Source: JAHEFT01 sp963766195 (GTDB lineage Bacteria > Pseudomonadota > Gammaproteobacteria > Xanthomonadales > SZUA-36). From it: a stretch of DNA of 64,000 nt. The position numbers were made by a program, and so were the translations under genes. The stretch spans positions 496,001-560,000 of the forward strand of contig CAVXYY010000005.1 in assembly GCA_963766195.1 (NCBI GenBank), read 5' to 3'. This document shows, piece by piece, positions 1-8,638 of the stretch. The notes beneath the pieces were generated by a model. The model saw nothing but the letters and a program-made list of their open reading frames with translations, ran no database searches and was not told the origin of the DNA. The first letter of the stretch is position 1. Each line of letters begins with the position of its first letter.

Positions 1-1148
1 TCGGGCCACGTCAGTTTCGCCAGTTGTTTGTCGATTTTATTCGAAAGTTTTTGCAGGGCCATGAAGTCCGACTTGTCTACACCGCCGGCCTCGACGTGCA
101 GTTTTTCCAGGCTCTTTTGCCGGTCCAGCACGCGCTTCGATGACTGCGCCACTTCCCGCCACTGGTTCAGCAGGTCCTTGCAGGACTGGGTCTGTGCTTC
201 GGAAGGCTGTGCAATAAGCATGGCCGCGACCCATCGCTCCTCGATCCCGTCCAGCGTCTTGCCAAAATCCCGCACCGCCGCGGTCTCGTTCAGAACCAGG
301 GCTGCCGGATCGATTGCTTCCAACTCCGCCAGCAGCGCGCCGAAACTCTGTTTCGCTTCCCGCACCTGCTGCAGTTGCTGTTGTTCCGCTTCCCGTGCTT
401 CCGCCCAGGCGGCCAGTCTGTTGGCGCAGATTTCAAGGTCGGTTTCGACCTGCTGTGTCTGTTCCGGACCGGCGTGCGCGCGCAAAAGATTCCAGCGGTC
501 CCTGAGCAACACGTAGCGGGCCCTGAACTCGGCGGATTCCGGGGCCGTGGCCAGGTTTCCGGTGTCCTCTACCAGCTGTTGCAGCTGTTTGGCTTTCTCG
601 GCGGCTTCCCGTTCGGCGGCATGGTGTCGATCCACCAGGTCTTTGCAGTGGCGAAAAACCGACTTGTCCTTGTGTTTCGAAAGCTGCATCAACTCTTTGA
701 GTTTCTCGATGTCGTCGATGCCCTGCGCAGCGCACAGCCGGACCCTGGCCAGCGGGTGGCTTGCCGCGAGCTCCATGCGGGTTTGCAGGCTCTGAACACG
801 CCCGATCGAGGCGGTGATCAGTTCCGGGTCATCGCTGAGGCCGGCAATCCGGACCAGGGTGGCGTCATCGCTGATGCCCGCCAACTGTCCCGGATCGGGC
901 AGCAACTGGCCCAGGCGCTGGGCCCTGGCCTGGTTTTGCAGGGGTGGCGCCAGTGATTCGCAGAGTTTGTCCAGGGTTTCGCTGGCGGTTACCCGGGAAA
1001 GCGCATGTGCCCGGACTTCGGGGGCCGGGTCGTTGTGGACCAGCTCAACAAGAATGGACTCGTCGTCGAGTTCATCGATCGCGGCTTTGCGAACCTCGGG
1101 CTTGGGGTGTTGCCACCCGGGCTTGGTAAACGATTCGAACATGGGCAT
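1..1148 (-). CDS. DUF349 domain protein, 3' end cut by window edge
   Basis: The reverse strand is open from an ATG at 1148 to the window edge (382 codons, no stop). The protein starts MPMFESFTKPGWQHPKPEVR, with short HEAT-like helices (about residues 10-150: repeated 'pEVR..A' patterns), then a long charged, coiled-coil-rich part (about 170-380) with the spaced W-x-x-x pattern of DUF349 repeats (RDRWNLLRAH, IEERWVAAM, LNQWREVAQ). DUF349 proteins are mostly uncharacterised cytoplasmic helical proteins. A second in-frame ATG lies at 1142. It is divergent from the toxin-antitoxin pair, with 137 bases between. The overlapping forward-strand ORFs are shadows. Family call is fairly secure; function is unknown. 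Confidence 0.8.
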   Translation of the reverse strand, partial: MPMFESFTKPGWQHPKPEVRKAAIDELDDESILVELVHNDPAPEVRAHALSRVTASETLDKLCESLAPPLQNQARAQRLGQLLPDPGQLAGISDDATLVRIAGLSDDPELITASIGRVQSLQTRMELAASHPLARVRLCAAQGIDDIEKLKELMQLSKHKDKSVFRHCKDLVDRHHAAEREAAEKAKQLQQLVEDTGNLATAPESAEFRARYVLLRDRWNLLRAHAGPEQTQQVETDLEICANRLAAWAEAREAEQQQLQQVREAKQSFGALLAELEAIDPAALVLNETAAVRDFGKTLDGIEERWVAAMLIAQPSEAQTQSCKDLLNQWREVAQSSKRVLDRQKSLEKLHVEAGGVDKSDFMALQKLSNKIDKQLAKLTWP

Positions 1149-1258
1149 TCCCTGGAGTCAGTGTGCACAGTTTACCGCGTGAGGCCTCTCAACAATATAG
1201 AAATTCAGCACGTCATCCCTGGCGTAACCAACCAGAGATGATATAACTGTTTAGCTAT

Positions 1259-1287
1259 TTGACTGTATGACGTTATGAAGATAAGAT
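1259..1287 (+). promoter_or_regulatory. Sigma70-like promoter of the toxin-antitoxin pair
   Basis: TTGACT (1259-1264), a 17-base spacer and TAAGAT (1282-1287). The -10 box overlaps the first possible ATG (1286), so a transcript would begin near 1294-1295, on the ATG that encodes Met4 of the longest reading. An ATAAC/GTTAT inverted pair (1243-1247, 1272-1276) brackets the -35 and could be the operator for the antitoxin. Prediction by eye only. Confidence 0.45.
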
Positions 1288-1531
1288 GATGTTTATGAGT
1301 GAATCTAGCCAAAAAAGAGCAACTGTCTATTTTGACCCTCTCTTGCATAGAGCCCTTCGCATCAAAGCTGCTGAGACTGACACAAGCGTTTCCGACCTGG
1401 TAAATGAAGCGGTCAGGGCAGCACTGGCGGAAGATGCCGCCGATATCGAGGCTTTCGAGGTTCGCGAGACAGAACCGGATTATGCTTTCGAGGACGTTGT
1501 CAAGGATCTGAAACGGCGTGGCAAGATATAG
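1286..1531 (+). CDS. CopG/RHH-type antitoxin of a RelE-family TA pair
   Basis: 81-aa protein. The N-terminus (KRATVYFDPLLHRALRIKAA) is a ribbon-helix-helix DNA-binding strand followed by helix A, and 'TSVSDLVNEAVRAALAED' is helix B, as in CopG/RelB/ParD-like antitoxins. The acidic C-terminus (about 50-81) is the usual flexible toxin-binding part. It probably represses its own promoter and neutralises the toxin encoded next, whose GTG start overlaps its last 14 bases. Starts at 1286, 1289 or 1295 are possible; the promoter position favours 1295 with a leaderless message, while GAAG at 1277-1280 could serve the 1286 ATG. Family assignment is by pattern and by the neighbour. Confidence 0.85.
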   Translation: MMFMSESSQKRATVYFDPLLHRALRIKAAETDTSVSDLVNEAVRAALAEDAADIEAFEVRETEPDYAFEDVVKDLKRRGKI

Positions 1532-1784
1532 CATCCGGATAAAAAAATCCGCACGAAAAGAGCTCGAAGCTGTTGCCACGAAATCCGACCGGCGAAGGAT
1601 CATAGAACGCATAGAATCTCTTGCTGAAAATCCTCGTCCCATTGGATCAAGGAAACTGTCCGGTCGTGAGCGGTACCGTATCCGGCAGGGTCAGTACCGC
1701 ATTTTGTACACGATCGAAAACGATGTGCTGATCATTCACGTGGTCAAAATCGGTCATCGCAAAGACGTTTACCGGCCCCGCTGA
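1518..1784 (+). CDS. RelE/ParE-superfamily toxin
   Basis: 88-aa basic protein beginning at a GTG inside the end of the antitoxin gene. 'ARYSIRIKKSARKELEAV', 'RRRIIERIESLAENPRP', 'SGRERYRIRQGQYRILYTI' and 'VVKIGHRKDVYR' are the successive strand, helix and strand elements of RelE-fold toxins, including the basic residues and C-terminal H-R-x-x-V-Y typical of the ribosome-dependent mRNase branch (RelE/YoeB-like). Predicted role: stalls growth by cutting mRNA on the ribosome when the labile antitoxin is lost. The 14-base overlap implies coupled translation. Which RelE subfamily it belongs to cannot be settled by eye. Confidence 0.88.
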   Translation: MARYSIRIKKSARKELEAVATKSDRRRIIERIESLAENPRPIGSRKLSGRERYRIRQGQYRILYTIENDVLIIHVVKIGHRKDVYRPR

Positions 1785-1832
1785 AATTCACACCCTTGAC
1801 AGCAAGTTCGCTGCGCCAGCACCATTCAGGCC

Positions 1833-2246
1833 ATGACAGCATTTTTTGAGTATCCGCACACGGTGGCCGACGAGGACATCGACGAGTTGGGCCATGCCGG
1901 GAATTACCATTACATCAAGTGGATGCAGGCTGCTGCCATAGCCCATTCCACTGCCAACGGCTGGCCGGAACAGCGTTACTACGACTTTGGCGCAGGCTGG
2001 GTCGTGCGCTCCCACAACATCACCTACATCAAGCCTGCATACCTGGGCGACGAACTGGTGATCAAGACCTGGGTAGCCAGCGCGCGGCCGGCGGTTTCCC
2101 TCAGAAAATACGAAATCCGCAAAGCCGGCGGGGAGCTGTTGGCGCGGGCCGGGACGGAATGGGCTTTCGTCAATTACCAGACGCAGAGGCCGACCCGGAT
2201 ACCCCCTGAAGTCGCCAGCTGTTTTGAGCTGGTTCCTGACGGGTAA
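1833..2246 (+). CDS. 4HBT-type acyl-CoA thioesterase (hotdog fold)
   Basis: 137 aa, the usual length of a single-hotdog thioesterase. 'DIDELGHAGNYHYIKWMQAAAIAH' carries the D-x-x-G-H-x-N-N-x-x-Y signature of the 4-hydroxybenzoyl-CoA thioesterase/YbgC family (here H-A-G-N), and 'HNITYIKPAYLGDELVIKTWV' is the conserved central strand. Predicted to hydrolyse an acyl-CoA or acyl-ACP in the cytoplasm. It lies 48 bases after the toxin gene and opens the lipid-related stretch, so it may release a fatty acid for the pathways that follow; this link is inference from position. ATG at 1833 has only a weak ribosome site (CAGG). Confidence 0.85.
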   Translation: MTAFFEYPHTVADEDIDELGHAGNYHYIKWMQAAAIAHSTANGWPEQRYYDFGAGWVVRSHNITYIKPAYLGDELVIKTWVASARPAVSLRKYEIRKAGGELLARAGTEWAFVNYQTQRPTRIPPEVASCFELVPDG

Positions 2247-2349
2247 CCCCACCTGAAGACTGCGGAGCCGGTCCCGGCGTGCAGAATTTTTGTTTTCTTC
2301 TATTCTTAGACAGATAAGAACAAACGTACTTTTACTTGGAGGAAATCGC

Positions 2350-3819
2350 ATGAAGAGAAGAGACTTTTGCCGGACCTCGCTGGCCGCCGGTGTGGCGGCT
2401 GCCTACCCGTTCATGATCAACGCCGCGCTGGCCCAAAGCAGCGTCGCGGCAGTCTCGCTGGACGGGTCAGCCATTGAACTTGAAAAGGCCGCAGTCACGG
2501 CCCTGGCGAAACAACTCGAAGGCGCGCTGCTGATGCAGGGCGATATGCAATACGACCAGTCCCGCCGGGTCTGGAACGGCATCTGGGACAAGCATCCGGC
2601 GCTGATCGCCCGCTGCGCCAACAGCGACGACGTACGCCACGCGGTGACTTTTGCGGCGGAAAACAGTTTGCTGACCGCAGTGCGCGGTGGCGGGCACAGT
2701 TGGCCGGGCAAGTCGGTCTGCGATGGCGGGTTAATGATCGACCTTGCGGACATGAACAAAGTCACGGCAAATCCGACCACCAAACGGGCTTTTGCGCAGG
2801 GCGGGTCCCTGCTTGGCGGACTCGATGCTGCGTCGTTGCAATACGGCCTGGTGACCACGGCAGGCGTGGTGTCACACACGGGGGTTGGGGGATTCACGCT
2901 CGGTGGCGGCTTCGGGCGCCTCAACCGAAAGTACGGCCTGGCCGTCGATAACCTGGTTTCCGCCCAACTGGTCACCGCCGACGGAAAGATCCGGAAGGTC
3001 AGCGCGGAGCAGGATCCGGACCTGTTCTGGGCCATTCGCGGCGGCGGCGGTAATTTTGGCGTTGCGACCGAATTTGAATTCCAACTGCACCCCTTCGATC
3101 GTAACCTGCTTTCCGGCATGATCATGTGGCCGATAGACCAGGCCCGCGAGGTGCTCGATTTTTACAGCGACTGGTATGCGGGTCTCTCCGATGACCTGTA
3201 TATTGCCCCGGCGATGATCACCACGCCGGATGGGGTGTCACTGATGGTGATGGAAGTGGTTTATGCAGGTGACCCGCGTGCCGGGGAGAAAGAAATCGAA
3301 CCTCTGCGCAGGATCGGCAAGCCGATGGAAGACGGTGTCAAAATGCAGGACTACATGGTCATGCAGACCCATGAAGACGGCACCTGGGCGCACGGCGTTC
3401 GGTCCTATGCCAAGAACGGCATGGCCAAGGAATTCTCGCCTGCGCTGGTCGATGCATTGATCGAGTCATTCGTTCCGGACCCGCGCCTGGCGTTTTTTAC
3501 CCACACTTCCGGCGGCGCAGTCAGCCGGGTTCCCGAGTTGGCCACGGCGTTTCCTCACCGCAATGCCCAGACCATGATCGCCGTGGCTGGCGGATGGATG
3601 GATCCGGCACTGGATGACGAGGTCATTGAGATTGCCCGTGGGTGGTTCAGTCAGCTGGAGCCTTTTACCGGAGGCTATTACTCCAATATTGATTTCGACG
3701 GGGCCAATTCGAAAGGGGAAAATTACGGGCCCGTTTATCAGCGCCTGTCGGTGATCAAGGGCCAATACGATCCCGGCAACCTGTTCCGCCTGAACCGGAA
3801 TATCCTGCCGGCGGTGTGA
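2350..3819 (+). CDS. Tat-exported berberine-bridge-type FAD oxidoreductase
   Basis: 489 aa. The N-terminus MKRRDFCRTSLAAGVAAAYP has the twin-arginine motif and an Ala-rich signal ending near AALAQ, so the enzyme is folded with its cofactor and exported. PCMH-type FAD domain follows: 'TAVRGGGHSWPGKSVCDGG' supplies the histidine that binds FAD covalently, 'GVGGFTLGGGFGRLNRKYG' the second flavin loop, and the C-terminal 'YGPVYQRLSVIKGQYDPGN' is the BBE domain. In bicovalent members a Cys lies before the second loop; here that stretch reads GVVSHTGVGG, so only single covalent attachment is likely. Substrate unknown (sugars, alcohols or lactones in the family). Start chosen at 2350 from the strong GGAGG at about 2338-2342. 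Confidence 0.88.
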   Translation: MKRRDFCRTSLAAGVAAAYPFMINAALAQSSVAAVSLDGSAIELEKAAVTALAKQLEGALLMQGDMQYDQSRRVWNGIWDKHPALIARCANSDDVRHAVTFAAENSLLTAVRGGGHSWPGKSVCDGGLMIDLADMNKVTANPTTKRAFAQGGSLLGGLDAASLQYGLVTTAGVVSHTGVGGFTLGGGFGRLNRKYGLAVDNLVSAQLVTADGKIRKVSAEQDPDLFWAIRGGGGNFGVATEFEFQLHPFDRNLLSGMIMWPIDQAREVLDFYSDWYAGLSDDLYIAPAMITTPDGVSLMVMEVVYAGDPRAGEKEIEPLRRIGKPMEDGVKMQDYMVMQTHEDGTWAHGVRSYAKNGMAKEFSPALVDALIESFVPDPRLAFFTHTSGGAVSRVPELATAFPHRNAQTMIAVAGGWMDPALDDEVIEIARGWFSQLEPFTGGYYSNIDFDGANSKGENYGPVYQRLSVIKGQYDPGNLFRLNRNILPAV

Positions 3820-3848
3820 TCCACGGCAGTATGATCTCTGGGGCCGCC

Positions 3849-3866
3849 CTGGGGTACTAACCCCAG
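3849..3866. terminator. Hairpin between convergent genes
   Basis: Perfect 7-bp stem CTGGGGT/ACCCCAG with loop ACTA between the oxidoreductase (+) and the acyltransferase (-). It overlaps the TAG stop of the latter (3857-3859). No T-run follows, so factor-independent termination is uncertain. Confidence 0.45.
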
Positions 3867-4771
3867 CGGCGGTGAATCCATATCCATTGCTCGGGGTACT
3901 CACGGACCCAGTCTTCAACGACCCGGTTTACGAGTTCGGTTGCACCCCGAATGTCGATATCGCCGTCTTTCGTTCGCGGAAGAATGATTTCATCCGTGAC
4001 TTCAAGCCGGAAGCGGCCGTTGGGCAGCCGAATGCAGCGGGCGCCATGCACCGGGCAGTCAAAACGCCGCGCCAGTTTGGCCAGCAACGTGTTGGTAGGC
4101 GCATTACGGCCGAAAAACGGCACCTGTATCCCGCGGCGAAACTTCTGATCCACCAGCACACCCACATGGATGCCGCGATCCAGTGCACTCATCAACTCGA
4201 AGGAAGCGCCCGTGCCTGAAGCCACCAGGTTGGGCGCCACCTGCTTGCGCGCATTGGCAATTTTTGCGGCGGCGTACTTGTTGTTGGGTGCGCGAAACAG
4301 GGATTGAAGTTCAAGGCCGAATTTTGCGGCGGCCATCGGGAGTAGTTCAAAATTTCCCAAATGCCCGGTGAAAATGATCGCCGGCAGACCATCCTCGCGT
4401 AATTTGTGGAAATTCCCGGGGTTTTTGACCTCGACCCGGCCTTCACCCCGGTCATCTTCGAGGTCGAAAATCTTGTCCAGGTAACCGTATTCCACGATCC
4501 CCCGGGCGATTTGCGCCCAGCTGTCCCTGGCGATTTTTTCCCGTTCCTCGAGGGTTTTTTCCGGAAAAGCAATCGCCAGGTTATCCAGGGCGACCTTGTG
4601 GCGGCTGGTTTTCGGTCCCAGCCAGCGGGCGGAGCGTTCAAACAGCCGGAACGCCGTATCCATCGGAATCAGCCGCAGCACCTTCAATGCAAGAAAAATG
4701 ATCTGGGCAACGGACCAGTCGCGAAAATTCAATAACGACTGTATCAAGCGGTATCGCAAGGGTATGCGCAT
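3857..4771 (-). CDS. LpxL/HtrB-family lipid acyltransferase
   Basis: 304 aa, the standard LpxL/LpxM length, with one N-terminal hydrophobic segment (about 20-40) that anchors it to the inner membrane. The catalytic H-x4-E motif is visible as 'FTGHLGNFELLP', followed by 'DQKFRRGIQVPFFGRNAPTN', the second conserved block, and 'YPEQWIWIHRRWG', the usual C-terminus. These enzymes add a secondary acyl chain to lipid A (or a related lipid) from acyl-ACP. In rhizobia an LpxL relative (LpxXL) lies beside acpXL, fabZXL, two fabF genes and adh; homologues of those genes lie 4-9 kb away here on the same strand. Acyl-chain specificity cannot be read from sequence. Confidence 0.9.
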   Translation of the reverse strand: MRIPLRYRLIQSLLNFRDWSVAQIIFLALKVLRLIPMDTAFRLFERSARWLGPKTSRHKVALDNLAIAFPEKTLEEREKIARDSWAQIARGIVEYGYLDKIFDLEDDRGEGRVEVKNPGNFHKLREDGLPAIIFTGHLGNFELLPMAAAKFGLELQSLFRAPNNKYAAAKIANARKQVAPNLVASGTGASFELMSALDRGIHVGVLVDQKFRRGIQVPFFGRNAPTNTLLAKLARRFDCPVHGARCIRLPNGRFRLEVTDEIILPRTKDGDIDIRGATELVNRVVEDWVREYPEQWIWIHRRWG

Positions 4772-4832
4772 TTGGAATCCTGATTGAGGTTGGATAAACT
4801 GCCCAGCTTAGCCCGGAGTAGTGATTCCAATC

Positions 4833-5712
4833 ATGCCACAAATGCGGCCATTCTTTGAGGACGTTCAGTCACATTACGACTTGTCCGACGATTTTTTCGA
4901 ACTGTTCCTGGATCCGACCCGAACCTACAGCTGCGCTTATTTCAAAGACCCGGATGCGACGCTGGAAGAAGCCCAGTTGGCCAAGATCGACCTTTCGCTG
5001 GGCAAGTGTGAGTTGAGCCCTGGAATGACACTGCTGGATATCGGCTGTGGCTGGGGTGCGACTTCGATGCGGGCTGCTGAGCGATATGGGGTGAACGTGA
5101 TTGGCCTGACGCTCAGTCAGAACCAGTTTGCGTATGCATCAAGAAGGGCAACAGAGCTGGCCAATCCGGATGCGGTTCGATTTCACCTGCAGGGCTGGGA
5201 AGAGTTCGAGGGCTCAGCCGACAGGATTGTCAGCATCGGTGCGTTTGAACACTTCAGGAAAGAACGGCACGAAGCATTTTTCAGGAAATGCAAAGAGATC
5301 CTGCCCGCCGGCGGCGTCATGATGCTGCACTCCATCGTCACGCCTTCGCCCGGTGAACTGCGGGATAAGGGAATTGAGTTCACCCAGCAGGACGTGCGTT
5401 TCGCCCGGTTTATCCGGGATGAGATCTTTCCGGGCGGCCAGCTTTGCCCGCCGGAAAGAATTGAATCACTGGCGCAGGCCAATGGGTTTGATGTTTATCA
5501 TGTCCAGTCCCTGGGGCTGGATTATGCCCGGACACTGGATTGCTGGGCTGAACAAGCTGGCCAATGCAAAAGATAAAGCGCTGGCGCTCACCTCGCAGAC
5601 CGTTTACGACCGCTATCAGAAATACCTGACCGGCTGTGCGGAGCAGTTCCGCAAAGGAACCATCGACGTCAGGCAGTTTTGCATGCGAAGCCTGTATTCA
5701 CCACAGATGTAG
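4833..5712 (+). CDS. Cyclopropane-fatty-acyl-phospholipid synthase family methyltransferase (one frameshift)
   Basis: About 293 aa once joined. 'PFFEDVQSHYDLSDDFFELF' is the CFA synthase N-terminus, 'LLDIGCGWGATSMRAAERYG' the SAM-binding loop, 'SIGAFEHFRKERHEAFF' the catalytic region and 'VYDRYQKYLTGCAEQFRKG' the family C-terminus. Closest in style to the mycobacterial CmaA/MmaA branch. The reading frame changes at 5545-5550: removing one base from the GGG at 5545-5547 gives CWLNKLANAKD, which restores the family sequence to the stop at 5710-5712. Read literally the protein ends at 5576. ATG 4833 is chosen over the GTG at 4821 because family members begin a few residues before this block. Predicted to methylenate or methylate unsaturated acyl chains of membrane lipids. 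Confidence 0.85.
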
Positions 5713-5757
5713 GAGCGGCCCATGGCCGCGAAATCGCGAGCATGGCTCGCTCCTACA
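5708..5757. repeat. GTAG-type REP doublet (inverted pair)
   Basis: TGTAGGAGC (5708-5716) and GCTCCTACA (5749-5757) form a 9-bp terminal inverted repeat; each half also folds on itself (GCGGCCCATGGCCGC and GCGAGCATGGCTCGC). This is the structure of Stenotrophomonas/Pseudomonas REP elements with a GTAG head, which are moved by RAYT (TnpA-REP) transposases. It sits exactly between two convergent genes and supplies both of their TAG stops (5710-5712 plus, 5753-5755 minus). It can also act as a bidirectional terminator. Confidence 0.85.
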
Positions 5758-6371
5758 GTCCCTGGTGGTTTTTCCGCACCGGCAAAGTGCCAAAAACCCG
5801 GTCCCAAAAAGCGGATGACACCCCGAAACCCATGGTGGAGTCGCGAAAGTGGTGATCCAGGTGGGATTTCCACACATCCCTGAGCCACTTCACCTGCGGG
5901 GGCCTGAAGTGGTGAATGCTGTAATGCGTCATGTCATAAGCCAGGTAACCCAGGGTGAACCCGGCTGAATAAGCCCACACCCGTTCACCGAACAGGGGCA
6001 GGGACAGTGCAAACAGCAAAATTCCGATCGATACACTCATTGCCAGTGGCATCACCAGCCGTTTCTTGTCATTCGGGTATTGGTGATGCACGCCGTGAAA
6101 CAGGAAGCTGACGCGCTGCTGAAACGCGCCCCGTGGCGTGAAGTGAAAAATGTAGCGGTGGAAGAAATATTCAAACAACGTCCAGACCGCGAGCCCGGAC
6201 AGAAACAGGACGACAAAGGCGCCGGCAGAAATACCCACGGCAAAGCTTTTCCAGGCAAAGAACAGCGCGAGCGGCAGGTAGATGGCCAGCACGGTTCACG
6301 GCGAGATTTTGCTCAGACCGTTCCAGCAGGCCGTTTTCAAACAGCCGGACCTCCCCTTTCTGGGGCGCCAT
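5753..6371 (-). CDS. Fatty acid hydroxylase-family membrane oxygenase (frameshift and in-frame TGA near the N-terminus)
   Basis: The intact part (GTG 6292 to 5753, 179 aa) has four hydrophobic spans and the His clusters of the FA-hydroxylase superfamily: HRYIFH, HGVHHQYP, HYSIHH and HLDHHFR, which bind a di-iron centre. These enzymes hydroxylate acyl chains of sphingolipids or fatty acids at the membrane. Upstream, a second frame from ATG 6371 reads MAPQKGEVRLFENGLLER, the normal start of such proteins. Joining needs removal of one base near 6317, giving LERLSKISP, and the next codon is TGA (6296-6298) where TGG would give a Trp before TVLAIYLP. So either two sequence errors or real inactivation of the N-terminus; a shorter protein from GTG 6292 would lack the leading segment. 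Confidence 0.72.
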
Positions 6372-6521
6372 GTGTCCGGGTATTCGTTCCGCGCGGGTCG
6401 CTTTCACTGTTACGTGTACCAGGTATTTAGGGTATTCCGGCGCGTATTATCGCCGATTTCGCCATGCCGGGTCAGTCAAAGCGCAATATTTGTCTGGACT
6501 ATTTCGGCTAAATGGCGAATT

Positions 6522-7452
6522 ATGCCACGGATGATTGAAGCTCCGCTGCCGCGTCCCGAGGGGACGCAGCCTTTTAGAATTCTCTGGCCCTACCTGATCG
6601 TGCTGACCTCGGTCCACCTGGTCAGTTTGCTTGCCGTCATACCCTGGTTTTTTACCTGGTCGGGCCTGGTCATGGCCGTTCTTGGACATTTCATTTTCGG
6701 CATGTTCGGGATCACGATCGGCTACCACCGGCTGCTGACCCATCGAGGCTTTACCTGTCCGAAATGGTTCGAACATACCCTGGCGACGATGGGCATGTTC
6801 AATTTGCAGGACAGCCCTGCACGCTGGGTGGCGATTCACCGCCTGCATCACCGCTACAGTGACCAGCAGGCGGATACGCATTCGCCCCTGGTCAGCTTTC
6901 TGTGGGGTCATGTCGGCTGGGTCGTTTGCCGTCACAAGGACACCGATCGAACCATTCGCTACGGCCGCTACGTGCCCGACCTGTTGCGCGACCGGTATTA
7001 TCGCCGCCTGGAACGTAACCAGGGGTGGCTTCTCGTCTTCCTCGCCCACGCTGTCGTGCTCATTTCAGCCGGTGCGGTGTTCGGGTATTTCACCGGCGGC
7101 GCCAGTGAAGCGGTTCGCTATGCGGCAAGCTGGGCCGTTTGGGCTGTCGCCGTTCGCACGGTTTTCGTGCTCCACGGAACGTGGTCGGTGAACTCACTGG
7201 CGCACATGTTCGGGTATCGCAATTACGAAACCCGGGACCGGAGCACCAACAATTGGCTGGTCGCACTGGTCGCACACGGAGAGGGCTGGCACAACAACCA
7301 TCACGCCGATCCGCGATCGGCAGCGTCATGGGCACCGCTGGTGGGAATTTGATATGTCCTGGTGGGTGATCCGCATGCTTGCGGCGCTTGGACTGGCCAG
7401 CAACCTGGTCGGCCCGCGAGCCGGGGGGTCAATGGAGGAGTTACCGACTTAG
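6522..7452 (+). CDS. Delta-9-type acyl desaturase (one frameshift)
   Basis: About 309 aa. Four membrane spans and the three histidine boxes of acyl-CoA/acyl-lipid desaturases: 'GYHRLLTHRGF', 'HRLHHRYSDQQADTHSP' and 'GEGWHNNHHADP'. Inserts a double bond into a saturated acyl chain using O2. The literal frame stops at 7352 just after the third box; dropping one base near 7322-7324 gives RHGHRWWEFDMSWWVIRML, the usual desaturase C-terminus, ending at 7450-7452. That stop overlaps the end of the convergent GNAT gene by four bases. ATG 6522 starts MPRMIEAPLPRPEG; earlier in-frame sequence does not look like the family. Its product is a natural substrate for the cyclopropane synthase at 4833. Confidence 0.88.
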
Positions 7453-8603
7453 CCCGCCAGGGATTTGTGGTACATCCGGTAACGCTTGGTGATCTTGCCG
7501 CCGAATTTTTCGATGATGTTCCGGGTGGGTTTGTTGCTGTCCAGTATCCAGGACATTTCAACCGTTTCGCCTTTTCTGGATATCCCCGGGTTGATCACGG
7601 ACTCGACCAGCATGTAAGCCATGGTCGGCCCGAAAATGGTTTTCTGATGTTTTTGCCGCACACCCATCAACGGTATTCTGCAGGCCTTGGGGAAACGTAC
7701 TTTCAGGCGCCACAGCAGCTTGGCCCATCCGAACGGCAGACAGGCGCCCATTCAGGTCGGCGGCGGCCTCGTTGATGTCAGGCAGCATGACAATAAAGGC
7801 CGCTGCTTCGCCGTCGAGTTCGGCGATCTGGATGAACTCGGCGGGCACAACCATCAACAATTCCTTGCCAACAGCCCTGAATTCTTCCCGGGTAAACGGA
7901 ACAAAATTCCAGTTGTTTTGCCACGCGTCATTGAAGATATCCCGCATCGATGTCGAGATCGGCTTCCTTGTTTTTGGGGTTCAGCGGCCTGACTTTCACC
8001 CGGTGCAGGGTTCCGGCTGACCACTTCGCTCATGGACGCGGGCCGGGTGTAGGTGTGGATGTCCAGCTCGTAGGCCAGCATATCCTGTGCCGGCTGGTAG
8101 CCGCAATTCTGGATGGCGGCGCCGTAGTAGCGTGGCGAATGGGTGGTCATGACGCGCGGCGGCGTATCGAATCCTTCAACCAGGATACCGACTTCCTGGT
8201 TGATGCCCAGGTTGAACGGACCAATGACCTGCTGCATGCCCTTTTCGCGCAACCAGTTCTCGGCGGTTGCGAACAATGCCGGGAAGATTTGGCCGTCATC
8301 CGGCGCCTCGATCAGGCCGAAAAACCCGGTTTTATTGCCGTATCTCTGCTGGTGCAATTGGTCAATTTGCGCTGAAATACGGCCGACGGGCTCGCCATCC
8401 CGAAAGGCGATCCATGCCTGCCATTCGGCGTGCCGGAAAAAGGGGTTTTTACTCGACAGCGCATCTTTGCGCTCTTGCAGCAGCGGGGGTATCCAGTTGG
8501 GGTCGTCTTTATAGATGCTCCAGGGCACCCGGATAAAGGCCTTGAGGGCTTTTTTGCCGACGACTTCCCTGATTTCAAGGGACTTTCCGGATTGACCGTT
8601 CAT
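7449..8603 (-). CDS. GNAT-fold acyltransferase, about 380 aa (three frameshifts)
   Basis: Joined protein begins MNGQSGKSLEIREVVGKKAL and contains 'FIRVPWSIYKDDPNWIPPLL', 'VGRISAQIDQ', 'GFFGLIEA', 'VIGPFNLGINQEVGIL', 'RDIFNDAWQNNWNFVPFT' and 'GRLLPFGWAKLLWRLK', a conserved large GNAT family with two acyltransferase-like halves. Single extra bases near 8011, 7948 and 7740 break the frame; removing them gives an uninterrupted family sequence to the stop at 7449. The gene follows the alcohol dehydrogenase with no gap, so it is probably the operon's last gene. Large GNAT-like proteins include the bacterial ceramide synthase of Caulobacter, an N-acyltransferase, so an amine-acylating lipid role is possible; no serine palmitoyltransferase is in the window. 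TTG 8642 is an alternative start. Confidence 0.75.
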
Positions 8604-8638
8604 CTCGTAAGACCGATGGCAGGCGGGCAAGCCATTAC

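Noticed and set aside
5541..5712. Programmed ribosomal frameshifting in the cyclopropane synthase
   Set aside because: No slippery heptamer or downstream structure of a known type, and similar one-base breaks occur in nine other unrelated genes.
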